Shown in pieces: positions 16,472-25,391 of a stretch of 47,195 bases of DNA. Origin of the DNA: Desulfuromonadaceae bacterium (lineage in GTDB: Bacteria; Desulfobacterota; Desulfuromonadia; Geobacterales; Pseudopelobacteraceae). The notes under the pieces are model-generated. The model saw only the letters and a program-made list of their open reading frames with translations, searched no databases and was not told where the DNA came from. Position 1 is the first letter of the stretch. Each line of letters starts with the position of its first letter. The translations under genes and the position numbers were made by a program. Location of the stretch: assembly GCA_028681335.1 (NCBI GenBank), contig JAQUIT010000025.1, forward strand, positions 1 through 47,195. The letters are read 5' to 3'.

Positions 16472-17263
16472 TTAATGTTCAAATAAATTAACACTAAAAG
16501 TACCATTTATTTCAGTTAATTGATGCATATTTGCAACCCTACATGTAGCTATAAAATCATCATAATTTAATCCAGCTTCTTCGTACACCTGTAACACTTT
16601 GTCCCCATATATATCAATAATCCCAGAATACAACCTAAGAGATTCTTCCTCAACCTCATCAAGGATTCTATTAGCTTTAACCTTACCAATTCCTTTACAA
16701 CCACTATATCCATCAGTAGTATCTCCTGTTAATACTTGAAACCAGAAGAAACGAATAGCCTCTTCCTTACTTACACTTATAAACTCATCTTTATTATAGT
16801 TATAGTGGTTACCCTCTGTTTGATACAATACATCCTTATCGATAGCACACAGTACATATTGTAAAGGGTGTGTTGTCTTAAGATAAACAACCATATCATC
16901 AGCCTCATAACCTACAGCAACCTTAGCACCATACTTAGTTAATAAGTATTTATAAAGATTATCATACTCCAAAGGCTTACGAGACACTGTTCTATTATGT
17001 TTATAATCACTCATAACATTGTATCTAAAGTTATCACTACCACTAACCCATAACTCTACTTCATCACAGCCAGTCTTGAATTTAATATTATCTATAATAG
17101 CATCAATAGCATTCTTAGATAATAATAGGTCACTGGTTACAGAAGTATCAGGGACAGTTGATGTCCCCAATTCTAATCCTATTTCATTCCATGTAGTTTT
17201 ATCCTCGAAGGTAAAGCCACTGCGGTATATTAATGAATCCGCATCAATTAATGCTATCGACAT
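16472..17263 (-). CDS. 5'-3' exonuclease (gp6-like, FEN/PIN family)
   Basis: The 263-residue protein starts IALIDADSLIYRSG, the first acidic motif of 5' nucleases. It continues with YKHNR (DNA-binding arch), YEADDMVVYLK (second acidic cluster near 120) and CAIDKDVLYQ, and has the helix-hairpin-helix region DTTDGYSGCKGIGKVKA (about 187-203). T7 gp6 has the same fold and removes RNA primers and degrades host DNA. The ATG lies behind GGAG and overlaps the stop of the preceding exonuclease. A hairpin terminator follows immediately. Confidence 0.85.
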   Translation of the reverse strand: MSIALIDADSLIYRSGFTFEDKTTWNEIGLELGTSTVPDTSVTSDLLLSKNAIDAIIDNIKFKTGCDEVELWVSGSDNFRYNVMSDYKHNRTVSRKPLEYDNLYKYLLTKYGAKVAVGYEADDMVVYLKTTHPLQYVLCAIDKDVLYQTEGNHYNYNKDEFISVSKEEAIRFFWFQVLTGDTTDGYSGCKGIGKVKANRILDEVEEESLRLYSGIIDIYGDKVLQVYEEAGLNYDDFIATCRVANMHQLTEINGTFSVNLFEH

Positions 17264-18024
17264 TATGCACTCCTTAATAATACTTTACGCTGTTTTAAGC
17301 TATTAGTAGTATATCTAGTTCTAGACCACCCACCACAATCTCGACAAACATACTTATGATACTTAGAACTATTGGTATAAGTGTAGCCACGAAGATGGAT
17401 ACTATCACTACCACATTTAGGACAGTGGAACTCAGATGATTCATTTTCAATAGTAACATTTGGATGCTCCTTTGACCAAGGTCTTAATTTCAAATATACT
17501 TGTTCCAATGTAATAACATCTTGTATATTATAATGCTTCATAACTTTCCAAGCTTCATCATTCCCATTCAAACATTCTTTCCATAGCTTAAATCCTGAGA
17601 ATTCACTATGTTCAAACTTAGCTTCTACACCTAATTCTATTGCTAGATTGGCTAGAGTATTGCGACTGAAGAGGAATTCCTTACGGGCAATCCTAAGTGT
17701 ATCAATAACCTTGAAAGGTGAAGGAGGAGGTAATTGATTAACAACAGCACGGTACTTGATGTATGGGACGTCAAACTTCTCAGCATTATGTGCAACAACA
17801 TAGTCTGCTTGCTCCATCATTTCTAAAACCTTAGTAGTTAAGAATGCATCGTCATGTCCACGATTCTCATAATAGAATACTCCATCCTCCCCTAACCACT
17901 TCATAGCACAAGATATCATGTATCCACCTTCGATTATCATATCTTGTCCTATGTTGGCTTTCCACATTCTCCATGTGTAACATGTGGTTGGAGCAGTTTC
18001 GATGTCTAGTAATAAGATTTTCAT
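17263..18024 (-). CDS. DEDDy 3'-5' exonuclease with zinc ribbon
   Basis: RNase H-fold exonuclease. Exo I is LLLDIETAP near the N-terminus, Exo II is DYVVAHNAEKFDVPYIKYR, and Exo III is HYNIQDVITLEQVY (Tyr then Asp). The C-terminus holds a zinc ribbon: CPKCGSD, then CRDCGG. I start it at MKILLLDIE because AAAGGAAACAA precedes that ATG; longer frames extend into repeat element A. It is separate from the DNA polymerase, which has its own exonuclease domain. A role in recombination or DNA breakdown is likely. Confidence 0.75.
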   Translation of the reverse strand: MKILLLDIETAPTTCYTWRMWKANIGQDMIIEGGYMISCAMKWLGEDGVFYYENRGHDDAFLTTKVLEMMEQADYVVAHNAEKFDVPYIKYRAVVNQLPPPSPFKVIDTLRIARKEFLFSRNTLANLAIELGVEAKFEHSEFSGFKLWKECLNGNDEAWKVMKHYNIQDVITLEQVYLKLRPWSKEHPNVTIENESSEFHCPKCGSDSIHLRGYTYTNSSKYHKYVCRDCGGWSRTRYTTNSLKQRKVLLRSA

Positions 18025-18063
18025 TTGTTTCCTTTTATTGTATAGCATTTCTACCAACCTAGC

Positions 18064-18135
18064 AGCCTCTAGAATCAACGAACGGTACGCTAGAGGATAC
18101 ATTGGTTAGGTTAGTAGTTAAAATCGATTCTAGAG
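18064..18135 (-). repeat. Intergenic palindromic element, copy A
   Basis: On the minus strand it starts CTCTAGAATCGATTTTAA and ends CGTTCGTTGATTCTAGAG, so a perfect 10-bp stem (CTCTAGAATC/GATTCTAGAG) encloses a variable 35-base insert containing an ATACATT/AATGTAT word. It lies between ribonucleotide reductase and the DEDDy exonuclease. Copy D at 40.9 kb shares the stem and flanks; copies B and C share the core in the other orientation. Function unknown. Confidence 0.8.
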
Positions 18136-18139
18136 TCTT

Positions 18140-18220
18140 CTAGAAGAGTTTATACTTTCCTAGTATTTCACTTAATTGTACACTTCTTAGATACTCTAAG
18201 TAGCTATAACAACCACTCAT
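18140..18220 (-). CDS. Possible 26-residue peptide coupled to ribonucleotide reductase
   Basis: The ATG overlaps the reductase stop (ATGA) and the frame runs 26 codons to TAG just before repeat element A. The peptide starts MSGCYSYLEYLRS. There is no clear ribosome site of its own; only stop-start overlap supports it. It may be no more than a chance frame. Confidence 0.25.
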   Translation of the reverse strand: MSGCYSYLEYLRSVQLSEILGKYKLF

Positions 18221-19166
18221 ATTACTGGACAAGAACCACCACTACATTCAAGCGACTCCATCTCATTATCTTTACTATCAGCTATTCCACTAAAGTCAAC
18301 TGGTTTAATCCCCTTAACATACTCATCATAAACCTCTTTAGTACATACTTCCTGTGGTAAGTATAGATAACCTAAATCCATAGCAGTCTTAGTAGCATCC
18401 ATTCTATATAGAAATGATACACCTACATAATGTTCCCAATTGCCTAGGAGCCAATCAATAATATCAGGTACTTCCTCAGGAGAGTAACTAATAGTATTAC
18501 TAACATTCTGTTGACACCAATATACCTGATACTTTTTGTAACGCTCAAGTTGTGTTATAGCTGATTCTAAGTTAACTTCTACTATATCTCCATTAGGTTT
18601 AGTTACTTTATCAAACTCTACATGTTCCCATTTGATTGGAAACTTTACAATAGTACCTTCAGTTGGTTGATTAGGGTTATCACGAACCTCATATCCAGCC
18701 TCCTTAAGTAGTGGTAATAATGGGTCGTGTTTACCAAAGTTAATATTATTCATAATATACTTTGCAAGAGGCTTATGAACTCCTTCAGTAGTGCTCATAA
18801 CCTTTGATAATGTTCCAGATGGTTTAATAGTAGTAACATTCTTAGGTCGTTGTAGTCCTAGTTCATCCGCCATTGAATAAGCAGAAGCAATAGCTACTCG
18901 TTTCATACTATCTAGGTCATATTCGGATAAGTCATCTCGCTGTGCTATGCCTGTAAGACCAACACCACATAATCGTAGGAACTCATTATTTAAGTGCCAT
19001 GCTTCCTGTAAGATACCATCTTTTAAATTAACACATGTTTGCCTATAGTTAGCTCTAGCTGCTAGTTCTAGTGCTCTATGGAGCCCAGTAGTATCTCCTC
19101 TGAACTTTGCTACATCAATTTCTACTAGATTACAGAAGCTCTTGTTACCTAATAATATTTCACAAC
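18217..19166 (-). CDS. nrdJ: Class II ribonucleotide reductase, exon 2
   Basis: This is the C-terminal half of the reductase, without a start of its own. After the intron it continues CCEILLGNKSFCNLVE, completing the active-site NPC motif. It then has LAARANYRQTCVNL, LRLCGVGLTG, TTIKPSGTLSKVM (a conserved phosphate-binding region), QNVSNTISY and YLPQEV, and ends ECSGGSCPVI, whose two cysteines should re-reduce the active site. Joined with exon 1 the gene is 1959 bases, exactly 653 codons. The pattern is that of monomeric adenosylcobalamin-dependent triphosphate reductases. Confidence 0.85.
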
Positions 19167-19981
19167 CACATTGTTATATCCTAGTCATTTCTGCTAGGCT
19201 TCTATATGTTACCATATAGGTCGGACTATCTCATCACCCTTAATAGGGGCTAATCATCCAAGAGTCACTTTATATAAAAAACTTGGTAGTATATATGGTG
19301 TTATTCCCTCAATAAACTTAGTTATGTCTTTAGTTCTAAGTCTTAAGTAATAATACTGGTTATGTTTATTTATATTAAACTCTAAATCTAATTTATCTTT
19401 TAGTGCTTTCTTTAATAAGAATAAATCACCATAAGATAGTCTCTTTAAGTTTAATGTTATATTATAGCTTGGATTTATCATACCTATTTCTGGTCTAAAA
19501 TCCCTGCCTAAACAGCCATCACTCATATATAAAAAAGATAATGCCTCATAATCTAAAAGTTTTAAGGCATGTAAGTCAATAGATTTATATGTCATTACAT
19601 ATATTCTATCTCTAATAGTGTTAAAGAATGGGTGACTAGCCGTCTCAAGTCTTAGTTGTGTTTGTCTAGTAGCATCCTTAATAATTCTTGTAACCTTACA
19701 TGATGTTATGTTTTCTAAAATATCTTTACAATACATAACATAGTCTTCATTCTTTTCTACCATATTCATTATAAATTTAGCATTACCTGTTTTTGTATAA
19801 TTATATACACCACCATCTCCCATTGTCATAAATGAGATTAATTTTGTTAATTGTTTTTTATCTGTTATTCTCATAGTCTCTACACTTCCTTATATCAAGT
19901 TAGCACGGTATTGGGTATGTAACCGTTCACCGTTTTTAGATTAGTTTATTCGTAATAGATTACTCTATTAAGCCGCCATTG
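19167..19981 (-). ncRNA. Group I intron in the ribonucleotide reductase gene
   Basis: An 815-base intron of the td-like (IA2-type) kind. P1: exon end CCGU pairs with intron GCGG around CAAUG, with the required U-G at the splice site. The core follows: CGGTGAACGG, AATACCGTGCTAA, and P7 as AGACTA near 19880 with GATAGTCC near 19220. Then come P9 hairpins CTATATG-GTAA-CATATAG and CCTAG/CTAGG. Ending the intron at ...CAATGTG gives a terminal G, a P10 of GUUG with CAAU, an intact frame and NPCCEILL at the joint. A homing endonuclease gene sits between the two P7 strands. Confidence 0.85.
19254..19874 (-). CDS. LAGLIDADG-type homing endonuclease in the group I intron
   Basis: The 206-residue protein has two dodecapeptide-like motifs, KLISFMTMGDGGVY (about 11-24) and ALSFLYMSDGCLG (about 110-122), as in single-chain LAGLIDADG enzymes, with basic residues throughout. 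Such enzymes cut the intronless allele so that the intron is copied in. The start ATG lies in AGACTATGAG, i.e. it overlaps the 5' strand of intron P7, with AAGGAAG upstream; the stop is just ahead of the 3' P7 strand. Translation and RNA folding must therefore compete at this point. Confidence 0.8.
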   Translation of the reverse strand: MRITDKKQLTKLISFMTMGDGGVYNYTKTGNAKFIMNMVEKNEDYVMYCKDILENITSCKVTRIIKDATRQTQLRLETASHPFFNTIRDRIYVMTYKSIDLHALKLLDYEALSFLYMSDGCLGRDFRPEIGMINPSYNITLNLKRLSYGDLFLLKKALKDKLDLEFNINKHNQYYYLRLRTKDITKFIEGITPYILPSFLYKVTLG

Positions 19982-20990
19982 ACGGGTTACTTCCAGCAAA
20001 CCAAGGTGCTCTCTTCTTAGCTGTTTGACCATTTACAAACCCAGGTTCACTGCCCCCAGCTTCTTCCATTAAGTTAAATATATGTACTAACTCACTTCTC
20101 TCAGGTTTACTCTCAAACACTAAGCTATTATTAGACTGCCCTCGTTGTATATTATTATTCCAAAACTCTCGTTTAGCAATAGCAAAGTCTTTCCATTCAG
20201 GTTGACCATACTCAAATAATGCAATCTGGGCACTTCTACGACTACTAAGAATAGTCCCTAACCAATTAACTATATCAAGAATATCTATTCTAGTAAGTAA
20301 TTGACCTGCTCGTTTACTCATAATATTAGCAATAGCAGTATAGGCAGTAGCTATTGATGAGTCACCTGAACTAATCCACCCATACCCAGCTAATCGACTA
20401 CCTGCTGGTCTAAGTTCTGAGAAGTCAAGAACCAACTTGGAAGCATTGTACTTTCCCGCAAGGAGTTTACCAATACTCTTTGCCCATGCTTCTGCTGAGT
20501 CTCCAACCGTAATAGTCCATACTCCTTTTTCAAAAGTTTCTCTATTGCTTTCAACTCCACCTTTAGTTGTTCTTTTCGTTCTAATAACTTCGATATCTTT
20601 GATAGGTTTGAAGAATCCATTTAATGTCCCTACAATTGGTTTAAATCCTACACCACAGCCTTGCATGAGCAGCCATAAGACATCGACTACATCATAGACT
20701 GTTTCTACATTCGTAAAGCTACAATTAAATTGGCTAGCCTCTCTTCTCTTAGCAACTTCAGTATTACCAAGCCATAAGGTGCGACCACTTACTGATAATT
20801 TCTTATCTAGCATCAATTGTTTAAATTCTAATAATTCATCCATATTAGGGGTAGCGTATCTACTCCATAACCATTCTTGGTGTCTAAGTACTCTATTACA
20901 TATATCTTCCCACGATTCAAAGGAGGCTTCATCCTTATCCTTTGGTCTTGCGTATGTACGCCTAATGACAACTTCTGACCTAGTCTGCAT
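19982..20990 (-). CDS. nrdJ: Class II ribonucleotide reductase, exon 1
   Basis: This is the N-terminal half of an adenosylcobalamin-dependent ribonucleoside triphosphate reductase, which makes dNTPs without oxygen dependence. Patterns: SGRTLWLGNT, ASQFNCSFTN (first active-site Cys), LMQGCGVGFKP, GWISSGDSSIAT, SSRRSAQIALFE and EPGFVNGQ. The frame reaches GSNP and is then broken by the group I intron inside the next Cys codon; without splicing it ends four residues later. The ATG follows AAAGGAAGCAG and overlaps the MazG-like gene by 11 bases. Cobalamin must come from the host or environment. Confidence 0.88.
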
Positions 20991-21501
20991 CTGCTTCCTT
21001 TACTTCTACTTCATTTGGATACTCTTCAAATCCTCTATCAATAAGTAACTCCATAATAATTACCTTCGGGTCTACCCACTCGCTACCTTTAACTACTTTA
21101 CCTTTAGTCTTACTCTTAGGCTTAGCCTGATTAGCATCAATCACAGCCTGCATACACATATCGATGGTTGGATAGCCTTCATCAACATACATTTTAACTT
21201 TATGTGTAACTAGGATTTCAGTTATGATGGTATTCATAATAGATAATTCATAGTTTCTATCAGATAGCTTGGTATGTCCCAATTGCTTAGCAATAGTACC
21301 GTAATGTACAAAGGTTGCATCACAATACCCATCAACCATATCTACAATACATTCTAGTTTTGTAAGGGGATTACTCAAATATACCTCTAATGCATCCTTA
21401 TACTCTTTTACCTCTTCGGCATACATAGCATCTTCCAACTCTGCACGATACTCTAATTTATTTCTCTCATAGTTCCACTTTGCAATACTTAATAAACTCA
21501 T
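20980..21501 (-). CDS. MazG-like nucleotide pyrophosphohydrolase
   Basis: The 173-residue helical protein shows the all-alpha NTP pyrophosphatase pattern: EEVKEYKDA (EExxE, about 29-37), then LECIVDMVDGYCDATFVHYGT (about 49-69), where E and D residues would bind magnesium. The C-terminal part has KVVKGSEWVDPKV, a segment often seen in phage members. Such enzymes convert (d)NTPs to monophosphates, either to adjust the pool or to lower alarmone signals. It is between the diphosphohydrolase-like gene and the reductase, which supports a nucleotide role. Confidence 0.65.
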   Translation of the reverse strand: MSLLSIAKWNYERNKLEYRAELEDAMYAEEVKEYKDALEVYLSNPLTKLECIVDMVDGYCDATFVHYGTIAKQLGHTKLSDRNYELSIMNTIITEILVTHKVKMYVDEGYPTIDMCMQAVIDANQAKPKSKTKGKVVKGSEWVDPKVIIMELLIDRGFEEYPNEVEVKEADAD

Positions 21502-21815
21502 TTAGTTTCCTTTTTATTTAAATATAATAAAAACATAGCATTACAAGCAATATGTTTTAAATGACTTAAGCCACTTTCTTTATCTGTTTCTTCTCCTCTA
21601 AGATATGATAACCAATGTCTATATAGAGCATCTTCATATCTTCTCTTACCATCCTCAACTGTTTGCCAACTATTAGGTGCATACTTCTTAGCTCCAAATG
21701 TTAGTACTTCAGCTACTCCTTCTACAAATTCAGGACTAACTAATGTTACTAATAGCTTATCACTATCATACTTTAATCCTCTAGCTTCAGCAACACATTT
21801 CTCTGTTGAACTCAT
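21498..21815 (-). CDS. dATP/dGTP diphosphohydrolase-like N-terminal domain protein
   Basis: The 105-residue protein matches by pattern a widespread phage family: GLKYDSDKLLVTLVSPEF, then VAEVLTFGAKKYAPNSWQ, then RYEDALYRHWLSYLRGEETD and GLSHLKHIACNAMFLL. The conserved Asp, Glu and His fit the domain named for dATP/dGTP diphosphohydrolases. It begins behind AGGAGGAAAT, a strong site, directly after DNA polymerase. There is no PurZ-like gene nearby, so a 2-aminoadenine genome is not indicated. Confidence 0.7.
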   Translation of the reverse strand: MSSTEKCVAEARGLKYDSDKLLVTLVSPEFVEGVAEVLTFGAKKYAPNSWQTVEDGKRRYEDALYRHWLSYLRGEETDKESGLSHLKHIACNAMFLLYLNKKETK

Positions 21816-21823
21816 ATTTCCTC

Positions 21824-23626
21824 CTAGTGTGTATCAGCCCAATTACAGCCTATAGCTGCTGAGCCTTTTAATGGTACTCTAAAGTTTAATACCTCAGTTA
21901 CTTGTAAGAAAGTATCTTCACATACTTTAGCTACTTCATCAGCTATCTCCTCAGATACCTCTAATTGACACTCATCATGGATGTTTAGGATGAAATGTAC
22001 TTTATCACCATACTTCTGTACATTATCATATAACATAGTAGTATAGTATTTCATCACTAAAGCCCCAGCCCCCTGGAGTAGGGTGTTGAGAGCACTATGC
22101 TCACTCCTAATGAAGTATCTATTATCATCTAATGCCTTTAAGAACCCTTTAGACTTAACAGCCTCTCCTACTCCATCTACTAATGCTTTAATAGCTGGTA
22201 TCTTTTTAAAGAACTTCTGTTTAAGCTTATTACCTTCCTTAGCTGTTCCATTAATAATCGTACCTAGTTTCTCTGCTCCTGCTCCATACAAAAAAGCATA
22301 GATAAAGGTCTTAGCATCATCTCTAGTTGGTAATCCAGCAGCCTTCTGGTTTAGTGTATGAATATCAGTACCTTTACTCTTATCACCACTATCCACAGCT
22401 TCACCATACTTTCCACCATCATACCTAGCCATATAATGACTAAGTGTTCTAAGTTCTAACGCATCAGCATCACAACCTACCATCTTATATCCTTTAGGTA
22501 CAGTAAATAGTGCCCTACATTCTTGTCCTTTATATGCCCTAGTGCTTGGTACTTGAGCTAGATTAGGGTTGTTATGGGTACATCTTCTACTTACTGCACC
22601 TAGTGTGTTGACTTCTCCATGTATTCTATTATCATCTCTAACTTTAACTAACCATGCATTACTTCCTTCCGCTAACTGCCCCAGTAACTTCTTAACCTGT
22701 AAATAATGAACTAAAGGCTTAGCCCATGGCTTCGCTTCAAACATCCGTAGTAAATCATCTTCTCCAGTCTTTGGTGAACCTTTGTCTGTAAGCAACCATT
22801 TCTGCTTCCCATATAACTTCTCAATCCACCATACAATATGATGCCCTGACTTGGGGTTAAAGGTTGTTAAAGCTATAGGCTGATGTTCCCCTACAGTAGT
22901 AACCCCAAGCCTTGTAAAAGACTTGCTAGGTACCTTTAAAGTGCCATTAGGTAGGAGTAGTGGTTTGAATGTTTTATATAGGTGGTCAATGGCTTCTTCT
23001 TGTTCCTTAAGGAGTTCAACATGTAACTTCCTAGCTGCTTCAACATCAAATAGAACACCATATTCCTCTTGTCTACCAATGATGTATGCAAACTTCTGTT
23101 CCAACCTCATAGCTTCTTCAGGGACTTCATCCTTTAACTTGTTATACAACTTATATGTAACATCAACATCACGCTTACAATACTCCATCATCTCATGAGA
23201 TAAACACGACCAATCATCATGGTCTCCCTTGGCATACCCTAAGCGTTGTCCCCATGATGCTAGACTGTGTTTTCCCTTTAGTTTAGGGTCTATTGTTTTA
23301 TTATTTGAATCAATAAGTACCATATTAGGATAACGAAGCTGACTAGCAATAAGAGTGTCAAAATGCTTAATACCACTACCAAAGAAGTCTGTACCAAATA
23401 GCTTCCTAATAACTGCATTGTCAAATTTGACGACATTATGCCCAACGATAATGTCACCACTCCTGATGATATTAATAGCATCGTCAATACTACCATTGCT
23501 TCCACTAATCGGTCTGCTGGTGTATATTTTAGTTTCTTCATCATTTACCTTTACCCCAACGCAATGTATTGTAGTTGTATCTAGTAGTAGATTATCTGAT
23601 TCTATATCATATATGATTGTTTTCAA
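21824..23626 (-). CDS. DNA polymerase I family, T7 gp5-like
   Basis: The 600-residue replicative polymerase has an active 3'-5' exonuclease (D7 and E9 in YDIESDN, D69 in VVKFDNAV, Y149 and D153 in YCKRDVD). The polymerase domain has motif A CDADALELR (D386), motif B RDDAKTFIYAFLYGAG (about 436-450) and motif C IHDE (550-552). It is shorter than T7 gp5 (704), so the thioredoxin-binding loop may be reduced. The start is TTG behind AAAGGAG, overlapping the primase stop (TTGA). It copies the genome together with the primase-helicase. Confidence 0.93.
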   Translation of the reverse strand: MKTIIYDIESDNLLLDTTTIHCVGVKVNDEETKIYTSRPISGSNGSIDDAINIIRSGDIIVGHNVVKFDNAVIRKLFGTDFFGSGIKHFDTLIASQLRYPNMVLIDSNNKTIDPKLKGKHSLASWGQRLGYAKGDHDDWSCLSHEMMEYCKRDVDVTYKLYNKLKDEVPEEAMRLEQKFAYIIGRQEEYGVLFDVEAARKLHVELLKEQEEAIDHLYKTFKPLLLPNGTLKVPSKSFTRLGVTTVGEHQPIALTTFNPKSGHHIVWWIEKLYGKQKWLLTDKGSPKTGEDDLLRMFEAKPWAKPLVHYLQVKKLLGQLAEGSNAWLVKVRDDNRIHGEVNTLGAVSRRCTHNNPNLAQVPSTRAYKGQECRALFTVPKGYKMVGCDADALELRTLSHYMARYDGGKYGEAVDSGDKSKGTDIHTLNQKAAGLPTRDDAKTFIYAFLYGAGAEKLGTIINGTAKEGNKLKQKFFKKIPAIKALVDGVGEAVKSKGFLKALDDNRYFIRSEHSALNTLLQGAGALVMKYYTTMLYDNVQKYGDKVHFILNIHDECQLEVSEEIADEVAKVCEDTFLQVTEVLNFRVPLKGSAAIGCNWADTH

Positions 23627-25275
23627 TAATCTCCTTTCTCCTCAAAATCTTCAGCCTCAACACTACTAAACTCTTCATCAACTTCTCGTAGTAATCCAGT
23701 TGCTGAATCATATCTTAAACTTAGTTTTCTACCAGTAGCTGAACCTGCATATCTATCTTTTATACACCTAAAAAGTCCTTTACTCCTCTCATTTTCATCC
23801 TCATGTTGTGAGTTTCTCTCAAAGCCAAACATATAATGTGCCCATCTTTGAATTGCTCGTGACCCTGTGAATTGACTTGGCTCTACTTTACCCCCCATCT
23901 CATGACTTGCACCCTTCTTTGGTGGATTTAGATGACTTACAATACATATCCATATACCTAACTCCTGTGCTAGTGTAGCAACAGATTCCATAAATCCATC
24001 AATAAATCGTCTCTCATCCGCTGCATGAGAGGTTAATGCAGTCATATTATCAATGTAAAAACACTTAACACCATAACTATGACACATAACTCGTATTTTA
24101 TCTTGTATTACTTCCCAGTCAATACTGCCAAAGTTGTTGTACATATAAAGATTATCTGTTTCTCGTATCTTACGAACAGTTAATTTTAATTGTTCAACAT
24201 CATATATATTGTCATCATTAGGTAAATGATAGTGTTTACCATCAATTTTACCAGCAATTCGTTTCAAAGTTTCAAGAACATTTTGTTCCAACATGAATGT
24301 ACCACATTTAATACCATGTTGTATATCAAACGCTACTTGATTAAGTATTAAGTCTGTTTTACCAGTAGCTGTCCCAGCCCCAATTAAATGTATTTCTCCG
24401 AAGCGTCTACCATATGTTAATTTTGTAAGTCCTTCAAAACACCATGGTAATCCATATTCAACTGGTTTTGTAACTAACTCTTCTAGTTCTTCAACAGTAA
24501 CAATGCCATCAGGTCGATAGTCTTTAGCATTGTAGAAGGTATTAACTACCTCAGATATGCCCTTGTTAACAAGTACTTCATTAGCATCTTTGTATTCATT
24601 ATGAGTTATTACTTTTACTTTACCTGCTGGAAACAGTGGAATACATTCTTCAATAGCCTTCCTACCAGCTTCATCATTATCAAACCACAAGTATACTTTC
24701 TCAAAGCCATTAAGCCATTCCAATTCCTTACTCAATGCCTTCTTAGCCGCAGAAGCTCCATTAGGAATAGATACCACAGGGTATTTACCATCGAATGCTT
24801 GTGCTACAGATAGTGCATCTATCTCACCTTCTGTAATAGTTATATATTTACCACTACTACCCCATAGTTGTTTGCCAAATAGACTAACTTCTTTGGGTTG
24901 TCCAATAAACTTAAAAGACTTATCAGGGTATCGTAACTTCATTGCCAACGGTACACCACTATCACTATAATATGTAGCACCTTGGCATTTATTACCATTA
25001 TTATCGGTAACATAACCATAACCATATTTTCTACAGATAGATTGACTTATCTTCCTTTTATCTAGTGCTTTATATTCAATATCAGATGGTAGGCTCATCA
25101 TAACTTTAACTTGTTGGGCACCATCAACCATAGGTCGTGTTGTATTAGTTTTCCTCTCGTTCCACCCACATACGAAACAGTGAGAAGTTTCATTATCATA
25201 GACAGCAACACCATCACTACTACCACACTTGATGCAATTAGTATGATACATAAATGTTCCATTAGTTTGTTCCAC
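23623..25275 (-). CDS. Primase-helicase, T7 gp4-like
   Basis: The 550-residue protein has an N-terminal zinc-binding domain (C14, C17, C33, C36), a TOPRIM primase core (TEGEIDALSVAQ and WFDNDEAGRKA, about 150-205) and a RecA-type helicase with Walker A GAGTATGKT near residue 300 and Walker B-type FYIDNMTAL near 405. It unwinds the fork and makes RNA primers for the polymerase that follows. The start is GTG with GGAGG eight bases upstream, contributed by the small gene before it. Confidence 0.93.
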   Translation of the reverse strand: MEQTNGTFMYHTNCIKCGSSDGVAVYDNETSHCFVCGWNERKTNTTRPMVDGAQQVKVMMSLPSDIEYKALDKRKISQSICRKYGYGYVTDNNGNKCQGATYYSDSGVPLAMKLRYPDKSFKFIGQPKEVSLFGKQLWGSSGKYITITEGEIDALSVAQAFDGKYPVVSIPNGASAAKKALSKELEWLNGFEKVYLWFDNDEAGRKAIEECIPLFPAGKVKVITHNEYKDANEVLVNKGISEVVNTFYNAKDYRPDGIVTVEELEELVTKPVEYGLPWCFEGLTKLTYGRRFGEIHLIGAGTATGKTDLILNQVAFDIQHGIKCGTFMLEQNVLETLKRIAGKIDGKHYHLPNDDNIYDVEQLKLTVRKIRETDNLYMYNNFGSIDWEVIQDKIRVMCHSYGVKCFYIDNMTALTSHAADERRFIDGFMESVATLAQELGIWICIVSHLNPPKKGASHEMGGKVEPSQFTGSRAIQRWAHYMFGFERNSQHEDENERSKGLFRCIKDRYAGSATGRKLSLRYDSATGLLREVDEEFSSVEAEDFEEKGDY

Positions 25276-25277
25276 AC

Positions 25278-25391
25278 TTAATGCCTCCCTACGAATGATA
25301 TAATAGTATCTAGTAGGTCTACCTCCTCTTTATTATTTATAAAGAATATACAAGCTATAACCATAGCAAACAGTTCGTTATTGCATTTCAT
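25278..25391 (-). CDS. Small hypothetical protein, 37 residues
   Basis: The ATG overlaps the stop of the RusA-like gene (ATGA) and lies behind AGGAGATAGA; the frame stops two bases before the primase-helicase start. The peptide begins MKCNNELFAMVIACIFF, giving a short hydrophobic segment (about 7-18), and continues with acidic residues. Tight spacing on both sides suggests it is translated; it may mainly couple the flanking genes. Function unknown. Confidence 0.5.
   Translation of the reverse strand: MKCNNELFAMVIACIFFINNKEEVDLLDTIISFVGRH

Noticed and set aside
17461..17485. Fifth CATCCA promoter motif inside the DEDDy exonuclease gene
   Set aside because: Only CATCCAAAT matches, the purine-rich start is missing and it lies in coding sequence.
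20390..20620. Minus-strand 76-codon frame inside reductase exon 1
   Set aside because: It is fully inside a conserved enzyme gene in another frame, with no ribosome site, and Lys/Leu-rich by frame effect.
21498..21815. 2-aminoadenine (Z-genome) pathway suggested by a dATP/dGTP diphosphohydrolase-like gene and a MazG-like gene
   Set aside because: No PurZ-type adenylosuccinate synthetase or HD-domain DatZ gene is present, and the polymerase is T7-like.
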